A stretch of DNA of 28,382 nt from Spongospora subterranea (Eukaryota; Endomyxa; Phytomyxea; Plasmodiophorida; Plasmodiophoridae), in assembly GCA_900404475.1 (NCBI GenBank), contig OUQQ01000229.1, positions 1-28,382 of the forward strand, in the 5' to 3' direction. How positions within the stretch are numbered: the stretch's first letter is position 1; every line of letters begins with the position of its first letter. The notes under the pieces are model-generated. The model was given only the letters and a program-made list of their open reading frames with translations, was not told the origin of the DNA and did no database searches. Below, one piece after another: positions 9,989-20,543 of the stretch. The position numbers and the translations under genes are program-made.

Positions 9989-12907
9989 ATGGACAACGCC
10001 AACGCGCAGGTTGTTATCAGAGAAGAACGGGTCCTACTTATAGGTCGGCGGTACTTGGATTGATTCGATTTTTGCCGATATCATACGCAGATGAGCAGCG
10101 TGACGATGAATCCCTTGGCGATGACGATGAATTCTTGACTAATGGGTCATCCAAAACGCCAGATATCTCACCTCCCCGACGGTCTGTTGTTATTAGCTGT
10201 TTTGGATCATTTTTGATTGGTAGATTCTCCCTTCCTTTCATAAATCATTGAAAACTGATCTAGTTTTCATGATTGGCAGGTTTGGTTTTGCTGGGCATTG
10301 TGTACAATTTATCGAAATCAAAAGTTCCTAACCAAGTGGATTTAAGCGATCTCCGGGGAGATGCATGTGATGTATTCTGCCATGTACGGTCGCATTGTTT
10401 AATCTGCCGATTTCCTGATATGTAACTGTTAGGGAGAGTTATTGCAGACCATGGGGCTTTCAGGTTTGTTCAATGCTAGTAAAGACTTCGTGGACATGTC
10501 GCTACTGGCTGAGCCTGATGTTGTTCTTGCCGCATTCCGAGCCCTTCCCGATGTTTCTCAAGCGAATCTGGCTGCGTTTCTCCGCAAATATTTCGTCCCA
10601 GCCGGAGACGATCTTATTCCAGTAATTCCTGCCGATTTTATGACAGAACCGCCAATGATTGGTTCAATCAAAGACGATTTGTTAAGGTGTGTAATGTTCT
10701 CTATCATTAGTGTACTCTGATATTGTCCCTAAAGATCATATGCAACACGGGTGAATTCATTTTGGAAAAAACTGTCGTACAGACCTTCGGACGACGTGAA
10801 TGTTAACCCAATGAGGCATACTCTTCTTCGGACACGTCACCCAATATTCATCATACCAGGGGGCAGGTTAGTATTTTTGTTTTATCGTCATTTACAGCTG
10901 CGTTATAACATGACTAGATTTCGCTTTTCCCTCACGTTTTTGAGTGATTTCCGACTGCAGACTCTCAGTGGATATCGCCAGCAGTAACAGTCACTGATTT
11001 AACTGTTTAATTTGCTCAATCATTATATGACCGCCTTTCCAAATGTGGATAATTAACCCATTAGGATTCTGATTGTCTCATAGGTTTCGTGAGGCATATT
11101 ATTGGTGAGATCGACTGAATATTTCTCATTACGTCGTTTTCTTATCGTTCAACGCGATGTAGGGATACGTTTTTCATCGTACGTGGTTTGATCTCCGTCG
11201 ACATGCACGACACCGCCCAACGTCTGGTCGAAAATCTTCTCGATCACGCCGAAGACAACCAAGGCGTTGTTCCAAATGGTTCCCGCCGATACTACTTGAC
11301 GCGTTCTCAGCCGCCGATGCTAACCCTCATGGTCAAAGATGTTTTTGAGTCACTCATTGAACGTTCTGATCACCAGAAAGCTATGAAGTAAGTTTCTTAC
11401 TTTGAAAAGTCGCCACGATGAATTCGCGTTCAACCCCAATTTTTTTTTATGTTGTTTCATTTGAGCAAATACAATTGAAATTGAGTGCAGTTTTCTTCAC
11501 TATGCTCTCGGCATTTTGGACAGCGAATATTCTTGGTGGATGAAAGTAGGGGCACATGCAATACTTGTCACTTTACCGGACAAACGGTCTCATGTATTGA
11601 ACCGGTATAACATTGTTTCATTCATCAGTTCTATCTGCGCTTATTCGTTGCAGTTATTATAGCGAATCTACTGTTCCGAGACCTGAAATGTTTGATCACG
11701 ATTTTCTCGTGGCTAGAACATTGCCAAACAACGGGACGGAGCAGTATTTCAGTAATGTTGCCGCTACTGCTGAGGTATGTCATCATAGCTCGTTTTTATA
11801 GCCCAGACCAAGCTTGTGTGTTCAGAGCGGATGGGATTTCTCGAATCGTTGGGTAAATTCTGAGGATAAAACCGTAACCATGAATATACTCCCGGTAGAT
11901 TTGAACGTTTTGCTTTGCCAAGCTGAGAAGACTCTAGCCAGTCTCCACTCAATAGCTGGGCGTCATCGAGATTCTGATTTTTACAAAGGTACCTTTTTGT
12001 TTGTCCTTGCTATATTAAAACAGGTCTATTTTGTGTCGCGCCATTCATCCATCTGAAATGAACTGTGTGAGCCAGACGCTCATGCGAAGCGAGTCGAAGC
12101 CATGATAGAGGTTTTCTGGAAAGACGACGACGCAGAATTTGTAATATTGGCACTGTGTTTCGTCATCGTCCATGACCTATAATGTTTAGCTTGATTACAA
12201 TTTCGTTGCTCAAACACATGGCCAAGTCGGTATGTCGTCCAATTATTTTCCGTTATGGGGAGGATGTCTGCAAGGACATTCTAGGACAGATGAGATAGGT
12301 ACCGTTTCTCGAAACAGCGAAACTTGGCTGACAGTATTTATTTGAAAATAACTTAGAATCGAAGCTGATTACCTCATTTGCCTCTCATGGAACATTACAG
12401 CCTGGTGGTATTTCTAGCAGCGCTCTGCCGGTGATGTCGAATCTTTATCAATGGAATTGGCCCAATTCCTGGGCTCCAGTACAACATATTCTGTTTGAAG
12501 GTCTCTCACAGCAAAAAACTAAACCGGAAGCCCAGAAATTGGCACGCGAAGTATAATCTTGCTTTTTTATAAAGTTTCTGCTTATGTCGCTACTCAGATT
12601 GCTAGAAGATGGATACAAACCACTTTTTTGGCTGAAAAGCGAACTGGATTTATGTACGAAAAATATGATGCAACAAAAATTGGAACAGGTACGGCACGAG
12701 ATAAACTTCCCGAATAAGACAAACGATGAGTAAATATTGTCAGCCGGAGAAGGCGGAGAGTACATTGAGCAGATCGGTTTCGGCTGGACAAACGGGGTTG
12801 TACTAGCATTTCTGAAGGCGACATCGGATCATCAGTTTGCGGTCGATGCCGCCGCGTTGGAAGCTTGTGCTGCCAATAATTTTGTTGATTGCCAAGTTAT
12901 TGTATAA
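9989..12907 (+). CDS. TREH: Alpha,alpha-trehalase (GH37), N-terminally membrane-anchored
   Basis: Fifteen exons give an in-frame 646-aa protein: 9989-10043, 10091-10219, 10280-10383, 10433-10686, 10735-10866, 11084-11104, 11163-11387, 11491-11604, 11654-11774, 11826-11988, 12076-12140, 12190-12298, 12357-12550, 12598-12688, 12744-12907. It hydrolyses trehalose to two glucose molecules. An acidic N-terminus (1-45) is followed by one hydrophobic helix (about 51-71), predicting a type II membrane protein with the enzyme outside or in the lumen. GH37 landmarks: C-D-V-F-C-H-G-E-L-L, F-V-D-M, signature 1 PGGRFREAYYWDTFF (about 221-235, partly on a 21-nt exon), R-S-Q-P-P, SGWDFS with the expected acid Asp389, signature 2 QWNWPNSWAP (529-538, differing from the PROSITE consensus at two places), M-Y-E-K-Y-D with the expected base Glu583, and the glycine-rich GEGGEY. 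All catalytic elements are present. The first exon is the least certain. There is no sign of decay. Confidence 0.93.
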
Positions 12908-13511
12908 ATATCATATTCCACTTTGAAAATCAACAAGACACACCTGATATACAAAACAACTCGCAATAAGAATATGTTGTTTAGCCCCGAACGGTACTCC
13001 AGGAATTATCACGGTTTCGAACGAATCCCTGATCGAAGGAAACATTGATTTTCTTATCGACAAGCCTCGAGAGGATGTAGTGGTACTGTATAATCGCAAG
13101 AAATTGCACATTCATAGTGTTTAACTTCACCTAAGCAGTACAGACCTAGCTGCCGTTGGCGATCGCGATTGGTCCTTAAAGAACCTGCAGCGAATTCGCT
13201 TGCCAAGTTGTACGTTTTCCTTTCAAATATCGCGAGCTGGTTGAACCGCATTGATTAGTGAACACAGCTAAGACTGCAATAATACCCGAAAATTTTTGAA
13301 GTTAAAGCTTGAGTAGTCAAATCAGCGAATCTGAAGCCCGATTGCGACAATAAATTCTGCCTGTCGAGTGCTTGCCAAGTCGCTTGCAACAAAACCTTCA
13401 GTCTTCATCGGTAATACTATCAATTGCGACAATTAGCAATTTTTTTATTAATTTTTTTTTTCTTTAAAAAATTAAAAAAAAAGGTTGACATTATCGGGTA
13501 AAAATGAAAAA
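12908..13511. other. Intergenic region with an unexplained open stretch
   Basis: Between trehalase and the orphan gene. At 12980-13100 a plus-strand frame without an ATG is open and protein-like in composition (T-P-G-I-I-T-V-S-N-E-S-L and D-V-V-V-L-Y-N-R), bordered on the left by a plausible splice acceptor (TTGTTTAG, ending about 12982). I could not join it in phase to the last trehalase exon or to a start codon, so it is not called as a gene. The end of the region is a strong T-run/A-run tract. Confidence 0.35.
13439..13492 (+). promoter_or_regulatory. Poly(dT)/poly(dA) tract, likely promoter element of orphan gene
   Basis: A run of T (with a few interruptions) followed immediately by a run of A, ending about 20 bases before the ATG at 13512. 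Such tracts exclude nucleosomes at promoters of many compact eukaryotic genomes. The two halves are also self-complementary. The function is inferred from position and composition only. Confidence 0.35.
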
Positions 13512-14338
13512 ATGGCCGAAACGATCTGCAGCAGACAGCCGCTCAGAAATTTTTACCAGAACAGGACAGTCAGATTCGTCTCATCCATCAAAATATTTGG
13601 ACGCTATTACTGTAGCTGATTGATTATCGCGTTCATTACTGCAGCTTGGGCAAACATTGACGGTGGTGATCTAATTCGCTTTGTAAAGTTATTTGACTGA
13701 GACACAATTTTAGGAACAATTGCCGACGTGAGACAATTCCAGTCAAGTCGCGTGCCGTGTTTATTGCACGACTGATTCAAGAGGATATTGTGGGCAGTAC
13801 CATGAGCAGATCATCGTCTAAAGTGAATACACAGTTGGGGACAGTCCATGACAAGCCAGTGAATGTCCCATTTCTGGTTGCACTGAACCCGCCTCACATC
13901 GCCGCCATAACTGGTCCACATCATGATCGTACAGGTCGGGCATTTCGGGGTCTAAAACTCAAAGAATCAAACAAAAAAACGCTGCATCGTAATTGGTCCG
14001 AACCGAAACCCATTCTGGCGCGAATATACCCGGTGAAGTCGATAATGCCGGCCATTCAGAACGTGGACGTCGTCGGGGTGTTCGAAAGGTCTCCGCTGGA
14101 AACGTCGTACCACGAATTAAGGACGCACGAAGACATATTTGATCAAATTCAGGGTATGGCGTATAAGCCTTATGGACTTAACGAGGCCATATTCAATAGC
14201 CCGTATTCCCCATTACATGCCGAGAAAGTCAAGCCGTTATTCATAGCTGGAGTGCCCGGGTCAGGTTTACCCTTGCCTAGGTTACTTCCGACAAAAAGGT
14301 GCCCCCGACGCCACTCCAAAACATCGAATAAACAATGA
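13512..14338 (+). CDS. Orphan protein, 255 aa
   Basis: Exons 13512-13611, 13645-13687 and 13714-14338 join in frame to 256 codons including the stop. The introns are 33 and 26 nt, far shorter than the 45-60 nt usual in this window, but both have GT-AG ends and both are needed to keep the frame. The third exon alone is a 208-codon open frame, so the gene is well supported even if the first two exons are wrong. I do not recognise the family. The protein is basic at the N-terminus (residues 1-75, many R and K), has no clear signal peptide or membrane segment, and ends in a basic tail (R-C-P-R-R-H-S-K). A proline-rich stretch, L-F-I-A-G-V-P-G-S-G-L-P-L-P, lies near residue 230; it is not a Walker A motif because the lysine is missing. 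It converges on the Sen1-like gene with about 110 bases between stop codons. Confidence 0.6.
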
Positions 14339-14448
14339 CTTGATTGAAGTTGGTCTCTGTCATGGCAACAATATTCGGATTCGTCGAAAGGAATCAATGA
14401 CGAAACGATTATACATAATGTAATAAATTAAGGCGGTGATCAAGGATG

Positions 14449-17400
14449 TTACGAGGAAATATACAGTTTACGTCGCCTTGCATCGTCAATTAGGGCAGCC
14501 CATGGTTTTGATAATTGCAGGGTAGCAGCATTACCCACAATCCACATAGCGTGTCGGGCACGAGTTATACCAACGTTCATACGGCGCACGTCCTTGACGA
14601 ATCCAATCTCACCTAAAACAGATATAACCGCCTCAGTAACGATCCGCGTTAACAAAAAACATTATTGGCAAAGTCGAATTTATGAAATCAGTACCGTAAA
14701 CTGCAATAAAAAACATAATTTGACCTGAATATCTAGAGCAAATTGAAAACGAAACAGAGATTAATGCACAGCTGACGATGCAAAAGCAAAACTCAAAGCG
14801 GAAAACACAGACGGAATAAGAACAGGACTGACCAGATCCGGATCTGACGCAAGAGAATAAGACAATATCTTTTTCGCGACCTTGGAAGCTGTCTATCGTG
14901 GTCACTTCAACCACATCATCCAGTGGAGGAGTCAGGGATCGTAGTGCACCTTTAACACAGGCAACCTGCGATAAATACGGCGTCACAACCGCAATCGTGT
15001 TAGGATTAACCGCAGGAAACGACGTAATCAACGCGTCTACGACCAAACGTGATGAGAGACAGAAGAAATCAGTGCAGAATTATGTCAGAGAAAAATAAAA
15101 TGGTCCATGGGATATGAAGAGGCGCATACCTATATGCTGGGCAATGAACGCCGCTTCAGTGGCATTGCGAACCGATCTTTGACGCAATTCACGACCTGTC
15201 AAGTCGAAGAAAAGATACGGGCCGAAGCGTCGATCAGTGTAGTAATCGGGTGAATACAATAGCGTTTGCCCGCCGTCTCGCAAAGAATTAGAATAAAAGT
15301 ACCGAGACGGAAATTGACGGATCTCTGTAAAAGACAGCACGCAAAGGATTGGTCAGATAAAAACCATAGTGGACCAAGCACGAACGTTCATAAACAAGTG
15401 TGAGTGAAAATGAGGGTCGAATATGAGTCGGTAAACTGAAAGGTGGGAAACGAGGTGATAGTTGATTGGTGAATACTGAGTTTACCAGGATGCATTCTGT
15501 ATTGTTGAGTGAGCATTATCGAGGGAAGGCCAGCCTCTTGAAGGCGCTGGAACATGGACCGCTGATATATCCTAGCCCTATTACCGGTCATGAATACGGT
15601 CGCCGGTAATTGTCGAGGATCGCCCACCAAGATCACGACGCGAATATCCCCATATCCCACCTAAATCTCCACAATTACCAAAACCACCTGATTAATCAAC
15701 ATGATTTTTTGGAATTTGAAAGGACGAACCAGACAGAGCTAAACCTTGAAACCACAAAAGCCAAACTGTTTATGCGTGTAAATATTGACAAACCAAGGGC
15801 AATAAGGTGGACGCTTCTACGCATTGGGCGCACTCATCGATGATGCAAACATCAAAACCTCGCTGTGAACCGGAACCTGCTAAAAACCGGCCTGTGTGTT
15901 CAATGCGTCAAAACCAAGCTCACAGTAGTTTTATGATTTGAAACGAAAAAAAAAGCAAAGCAACATATATGACAGGAAAAATACGAGATAATATCAGATT
16001 ACTTTGGGTGCCACTCAAGGTGCTGAACACAATTTGAGCCTGGTCCAAGAACGATTCCTGAAGACGCGCATTAGCAACCTCTTTACGGTTGTCACGCACC
16101 ATCTCCAGCCGCTGATACTCCAATCCGATACGATATCTAACGTAGAAATGCATTGGCTACAGCACAACAAAGACGTAAACCCAAATCAAACACAGCGACA
16201 ACGAGATAGAATTTACGATAAAATAGCGTTATCAAAATACCTCTCTTCGGCAAACGAGGTAATCTGAACAGCGAGGGCATTCAAATCGCATGGAGTTGAT
16301 GTAGCTCGAACATGGAGCACATAATCCTGCATCTGAGATTCGATAGTCACAATTACGAAAAACAATTTTGAAATTGTAAACCATGTTAGCTGAGATAAAA
16401 AGCGAACAGTATCGCACAATTGAAATCGAAAATTTGAAAGGCGAAGGAAAAAGACCTTCTTGAGATTCATGCCGACCCTCTTCCTATGCTGATCGACCAG
16501 GATCATTCTCTCCTTTAATTGTGCTAAATCAACAACATAAACTTAAACAAAAGGTGTGGGTTGATGATGGATTGGGAATGATATCGTACCAGGGCTATAA
16601 CGAAAGAAAGCATCGACCAAATGATCTAAACTGATGTTGTCCTTTACTGCACCATCCCTGATACTGGAAGGACGCCCAATCCGAACAATATCGGGCGTGT
16701 ACGGCAGGCCATTCCCATCTAATAAACGCTCAACGGCGAGCCGTCCAACAATCTCGTCAACGGCGGCGTTGCTCGGCGCACAGACAAGGATCCTTGGTCG
16801 CGACAGAATCTGGAACGGCCCGGACGACGAGGAAGGTGTCAAATGAGACTAAAACCCATTAAAATCAGCAAAACTTGAAAAATAAACGATCTCGATTTTG
16901 CTCTCGTAAACGAAAAAAGTAAAACTGTGATGATTAGGATAAAAACTGTGGCTTCTATGCGTTCGATAGAGGTCGCCTGACTCGGATTAATATGGGGTAA
17001 TGCGATAACCTGAGCGATGAACTCAAAGGCGTCGGACAAGGGAACAGAGGATGAGGCCACATCACTATAGTCCATTTTGAGGGAAGGAGCGGTGGACGGT
17101 GGGCTGTCACGCTGCAGGGATCTTAACGAGGCGGCAATTACCGAAAGGTAATGGCGCTGGTACATACTCAAATGGAGAACGTTCAGTAGATGAAGAACGG
17201 TCTTGGTCTTTCCCGTACCAGGTGGACCCTAATCAATTGTGTCAGATTAACGGTGAACAAAACGAGGAAATATTCGGTGGAACGGTGTCATATTAACCTG
17301 AATAAGTGAAAAAGGTGATCGGAATGCGGCACATTGCTTAACCGCCTCAAGCTGATCGGGATTTAGGTCCTGTTCCAGGCGCTGCATTAACAGTGTTGGT

Positions 17401-18360
17401 ACTTGATCCCATGCCGGGTCAGGCAGGTCGATCGGGGCCGAATTCCCATCGCCCCTGTCTGCCGTTGGCTGTAGGAGAAACGGCAACAATCGCGACTGTA
17501 TCGTAAAGCACCATGTTAGCGTTACCCGTACAATAACGCTACCCTGGGGGGCGTGACAAAACGATACCGACCGTGGCGCAGGATTTCAGGGCAACAAATT
17601 CGCGACTTGACGTGATCGACGTGCCAAGAAGGACGGCCATGACCGATGATTGGTCGGCGTAGATTATCTCAGGGCGCGGTAATCGGATCCGGAGCGTCAA
17701 CAACTTCCATTGGGAATCCGAATGAGACGTACATGAATCAACAACGTAGGCGATGATGGTGCGGTCGTTGTCAAATGTCAACTGGATGAAGTCTTTGGCA
17801 GAGATCTCGCCGCTAAAAATCAGCTTGGCACGAACGGTGGCCGTCGGGGTGACTATATCTGATGTTTGAGTAAATGAGAGTGGAGCTCGAGTAATGTGGC
17901 GAGAGTTTTCCTCCAGGCCCGACACCAAATTAGCTCGAAGATCCTCGAACAACAGCGAAGTGAACATGCTGACGTAGTCATCGACGTGCGCGAACGAATT
18001 CCGTAACTGCATTGGGCTACGATCGGTGTCGTCCTTGGCTAAATCCCATGACAGAACGTGATCCATAAATTCATGCTGTAAATCCCAACGATCTTCATTA
18101 TTGGAATAGGTTGAAGCGCTATGGCTTGTTTGTGTGTTCGTAGAAAGGGCTTCTTCATCTTTGAGACGTGATGAGAACCCGGTAGCGCGTTTTAGTTTCG
18201 ACGAGGATTTGCGAATACTCGGAATTGGACCTTGAAAAACAATGGGATTTTTGGGGGTAGATGGCGCTGGTGGTGAAGAATCCGAATCGGATAAATTATC
18301 AGTAGTCCATGACGGATCACGGCGGATCAGCTGGCGCCCGCCCCTTCGCCCGATCGCCAT
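14449..18360 (-). CDS. SEN1: Sen1/senataxin-like superfamily 1B RNA/DNA helicase
   Basis: Twelve exons, written from the 5' end, give an in-frame 881-aa protein: 18360-17572, 17495-17298, 17228-16947, 16848-16590, 16523-16456, 16332-16241, 16136-16003, 15879-15794, 15660-15486, 15324-15130, 15036-14833, 14612-14449. The N-terminal 80 residues are low-complexity (S, P, K). Residues 105-310 match the region before the Sen1 helicase core (H-V-L-S-W-D-L, F-T-S-L-L-F-E-D-L-R-A-N-L, S-R-E-F-V-A-L). All core motifs are present: Q-like N-P-D-Q-L-E-A-V, Walker A GPPGTGKTKT (330-339), APSNAAVDE (about 447), IIDECAQ (620-626), GDPRQLPAT (649-657), QYRMHPEIRQFPS (about 689), TIDSFQGREKD (806-816), RRMNVGITRARH (about 836). 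Sen1 acts in the nucleus in transcription termination and R-loop removal. This protein is much shorter than yeast Sen1 (over 2200 aa), lacking the large N-terminal part. IGHMBP2-like or ZGRF1-like alternatives fit less well around the Walker B and QYRMHP segments. Confidence 0.93.
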
Positions 18361-19873
18361 GTGGTGCTAACAAGGTGCAGTGTCAGGGTTTCGGACGCAG
18401 CCTCCGTCGGCGCAGGTGGTGGGCGGTGGGCGATGGGCGGTGGGCGATGGCCGCGTCTGTGTCTTCTTGACTGTAGGGGGGGCGCGCTCGACCTACTGGC
18501 TACGGCTGTAGATGTGGCCTTAGCCCGCAGGTTACAGGGTTAACAGGGGTGATCAATTGTCTACGGCTGACAGAAGATCATAAGAAACCCACTCAACCAA
18601 TTCAGAAGTGCTCAGGCTGGATATGGCAATGGGGAACTGATGAAATACTCGTTAAGACCACGGTTCCTGCAGCTATAAGAATGTCTGGTCAATATCCGGT
18701 TCTATGTCGGATTGTACTGTGCGATGATATCTCTCCTGTCCTTCAATTGACAATCAGTCTCGATTTTCAGTCAGAGTAACCGCTTGACCAGAGGCCGCAC
18801 ACCGGCCTGCAATTAACACGATCATGAATTATTTCATGCCCCTAGTTTCACCCGGAATTTGCTTTGATATAAATGTTTTGTGGGTGTCAGTATGGCATTT
18901 ACGACGAAGAATTTTCAAAGCATTGGACTTTATTATATTTACAGCAATCAGAAAAACTGCTAGAAAATCAGTTCGTACATAGTGCGAAGAAGATGGATCA
19001 ATCCGTCTGACCGTCGAGCACGCTGAGCAACATGCATCAAAGAATCATCCCACAGTTCCATACCGGTGTTTATAATAAAATGGCAGGGGCACAGTTATGC
19101 TGACACCATTATTAAATCTTCGGGCGCAAGACTTTTCCTGATTGTTCATGCCAAATAATTTGTGGCCGTTCGCCACAAACAATCCTCAGCGCTAAGGTTT
19201 CGTGCACAGCAAGAGTGCGACTTCGTAGGATCCCATCCGATTTCTGGCAAATTGCGGGTTATGACCTGACATAATCGACGACTGAAACCTGTGAGATTCA
19301 TCATCAACATACAAGAGGATGCAGTGCTGGGGGCACGATGACAAGCAATTAATGGTGTTCCTATTGGGGTAGTATAACTAACATACTTTCACACCATTGT
19401 GGGTCGCAGCATTGATTTGCGACCGCTGGAAGAGTTCCATCTCCAGCCAGACACAAATCGAATGTCGAGTTGCGCCGCGTCCAATCGCTTCGTGTAGTGA
19501 AGAGAAGCTGATCAAGGGCGCACGTATGAGAGTGGCGAAGCTCACCGCAATGAGCTTGCTGATTGTAAGTTGATTATTTCACTGCCATTGCATGATTTAG
19601 ATTACTGTTGAACTCGGGAACGACTTAAACATGTAGGGAATACATCAGGGTCCAATTAACTTGAGATAGGCGTAGTTTGGTTGGGGTCGACCATCATGTA
19701 TTGCAGAGAAACTGGGTTTGATCTGCATTCATCTTGCCTATAAAGAGATCCTACTTATCTTCCTTGCTGTTGTCTTTGTGTCCATGGGGGATATGTGTTC
19801 GATGTTGTGATAGAAAACCACTTTCACCTTTAATCCCGCCATAAATGTTGATTCATGAAACAGGAACTATCGC
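18361..19873. other. Gene-poor region upstream of the Sen1-like gene
   Basis: About 1.5 kb. The first 200 bases are GC-rich with the G-quadruplex motif and probably hold the helicase promoter. A plus-strand frame at 18549-18779 (76 codons) is open but resembles nothing I know. Near 19526 a short frame starting M-R-V-A-K-L-T-A-M-S-L-L-I runs into a GTAAGT donor-like site, but I could not find following exons. No RNA gene was seen. Confidence 0.35.
18421..18444 (+). promoter_or_regulatory. G-quadruplex motif upstream of the Sen1-like start codon
   Basis: Four GGG runs separated by exactly four bases each (loops CGGT, CGAT, CGGT), formed by a 14-bp unit repeated twice. It lies 61-84 bases upstream of the ATG on the opposite strand, so the G-rich strand is the template strand of the helicase gene. 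It fits the standard G3-N(1-7) pattern. Regulatory function is inferred. Confidence 0.5.
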
Positions 19874-20119
19874 CGGTGAACCAGGCGCGGCGTTATCCAG
19901 CCGCATCTCCTCTTCGAGATTGTATTTCAACCATAGACGAAACTGTCGCCTCGCGGTCTGTACCGACTTGCGCTTGCGAACATCGTAATCGTACACCGCC
20001 CGCCACATGTAATGCTTGAACCGATGTTGGATTATAAACTGATGGTGTATCATGGCTAAAGACGGCTGATCGTGACCGCACCATTGGTTATCATGATGTG
20101 AATTACTGCTCAATGGGCC
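19874..20119 (-). repeat. Left arm of a ~245-bp inverted repeat
   Basis: This arm is the reverse complement of 20544-20788 at roughly 90% identity by eye, with small indels. Read on the minus strand it carries a frame (86 codons, 20113-19853) containing MIHHQFIIQHR, Y-M-W-R-A-V-Y-D-Y-D, R-K-R-K-S-V-Q-T-A-R-R-Q-F and Y-N-L-E-E, shared with the right arm. The two arms diverge from the 424-bp spacer. Confidence 0.85.
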
Positions 20120-20149
20120 TTCCCACCTTTAAAAACAATGGAATGTTTC

Positions 20150-20541
20150 TGGTGCACGTACTGAAAAACAACGCTGCTCGTCTTGTTCAGCTCAGTTACG
20201 ACGATGCCACCCTGATCAGCCGCCGACGACGCCCTCTCCGTACTATCGCCGGACGATCGACAAGTCGGTAAAGGCGTTGTTTAAACAGAAGAAGAGTCTT
20301 CCTTGCAGGAAATGATCGCCTGCCTGAAGTCCCGGCTGAACGCCGAGCGGCAACCGTTGGGCCAAGCGTTCCTGGCCATCAGCAGTGAGATGTTCGCGTA
20401 AGGTCCTCGACAGCAACTACCTCGACTACGCTTCTATTCACGATAATCAAGAATCGGCACTGGAAGAGACACATTCCATTGTTATTCAAGGCGGCGATGA
20501 GCGGATTTTGGGTTCAACGGTGACGCGATGGGAGAGGATTT
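20150..20541 (+). pseudogene. Frameshifted coding remnant inside the inverted repeat
   Basis: The spacer between the arms reads as protein-like segments that jump between frames on the plus strand. They are: A-A-R-L-V-Q-L-S-Y-D-D-A-T-L-I to about 20225; then Y-Y-R-R-T-I-D-K-S-V-K-A-L-F-K to about 20300; then LQEMIACLKSRLNAERQPLG up to a TAA near 20400; then L-D-S-N-Y-L-D-Y-A-S-I-H-D-N-Q-E-S-A to a TAG near 20541. At least three shifts or stops would be needed, so this is a decayed gene and not an intron series I can justify. I do not recognise the family. Codon content is more GC-rich than the surroundings. It may be the body of an old mobile element whose ends are the two arms. Confidence 0.45.
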
Positions 20542-20543
20542 AG

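Noticed and set aside
15794..15879. DECAQ instead of the common DEAAQ in the helicase Walker B motif
   Set aside because: Cysteine at this place is known in other SF1B helicases such as IGHMBP2; the catalytic D and E are intact, so it is not a defect.
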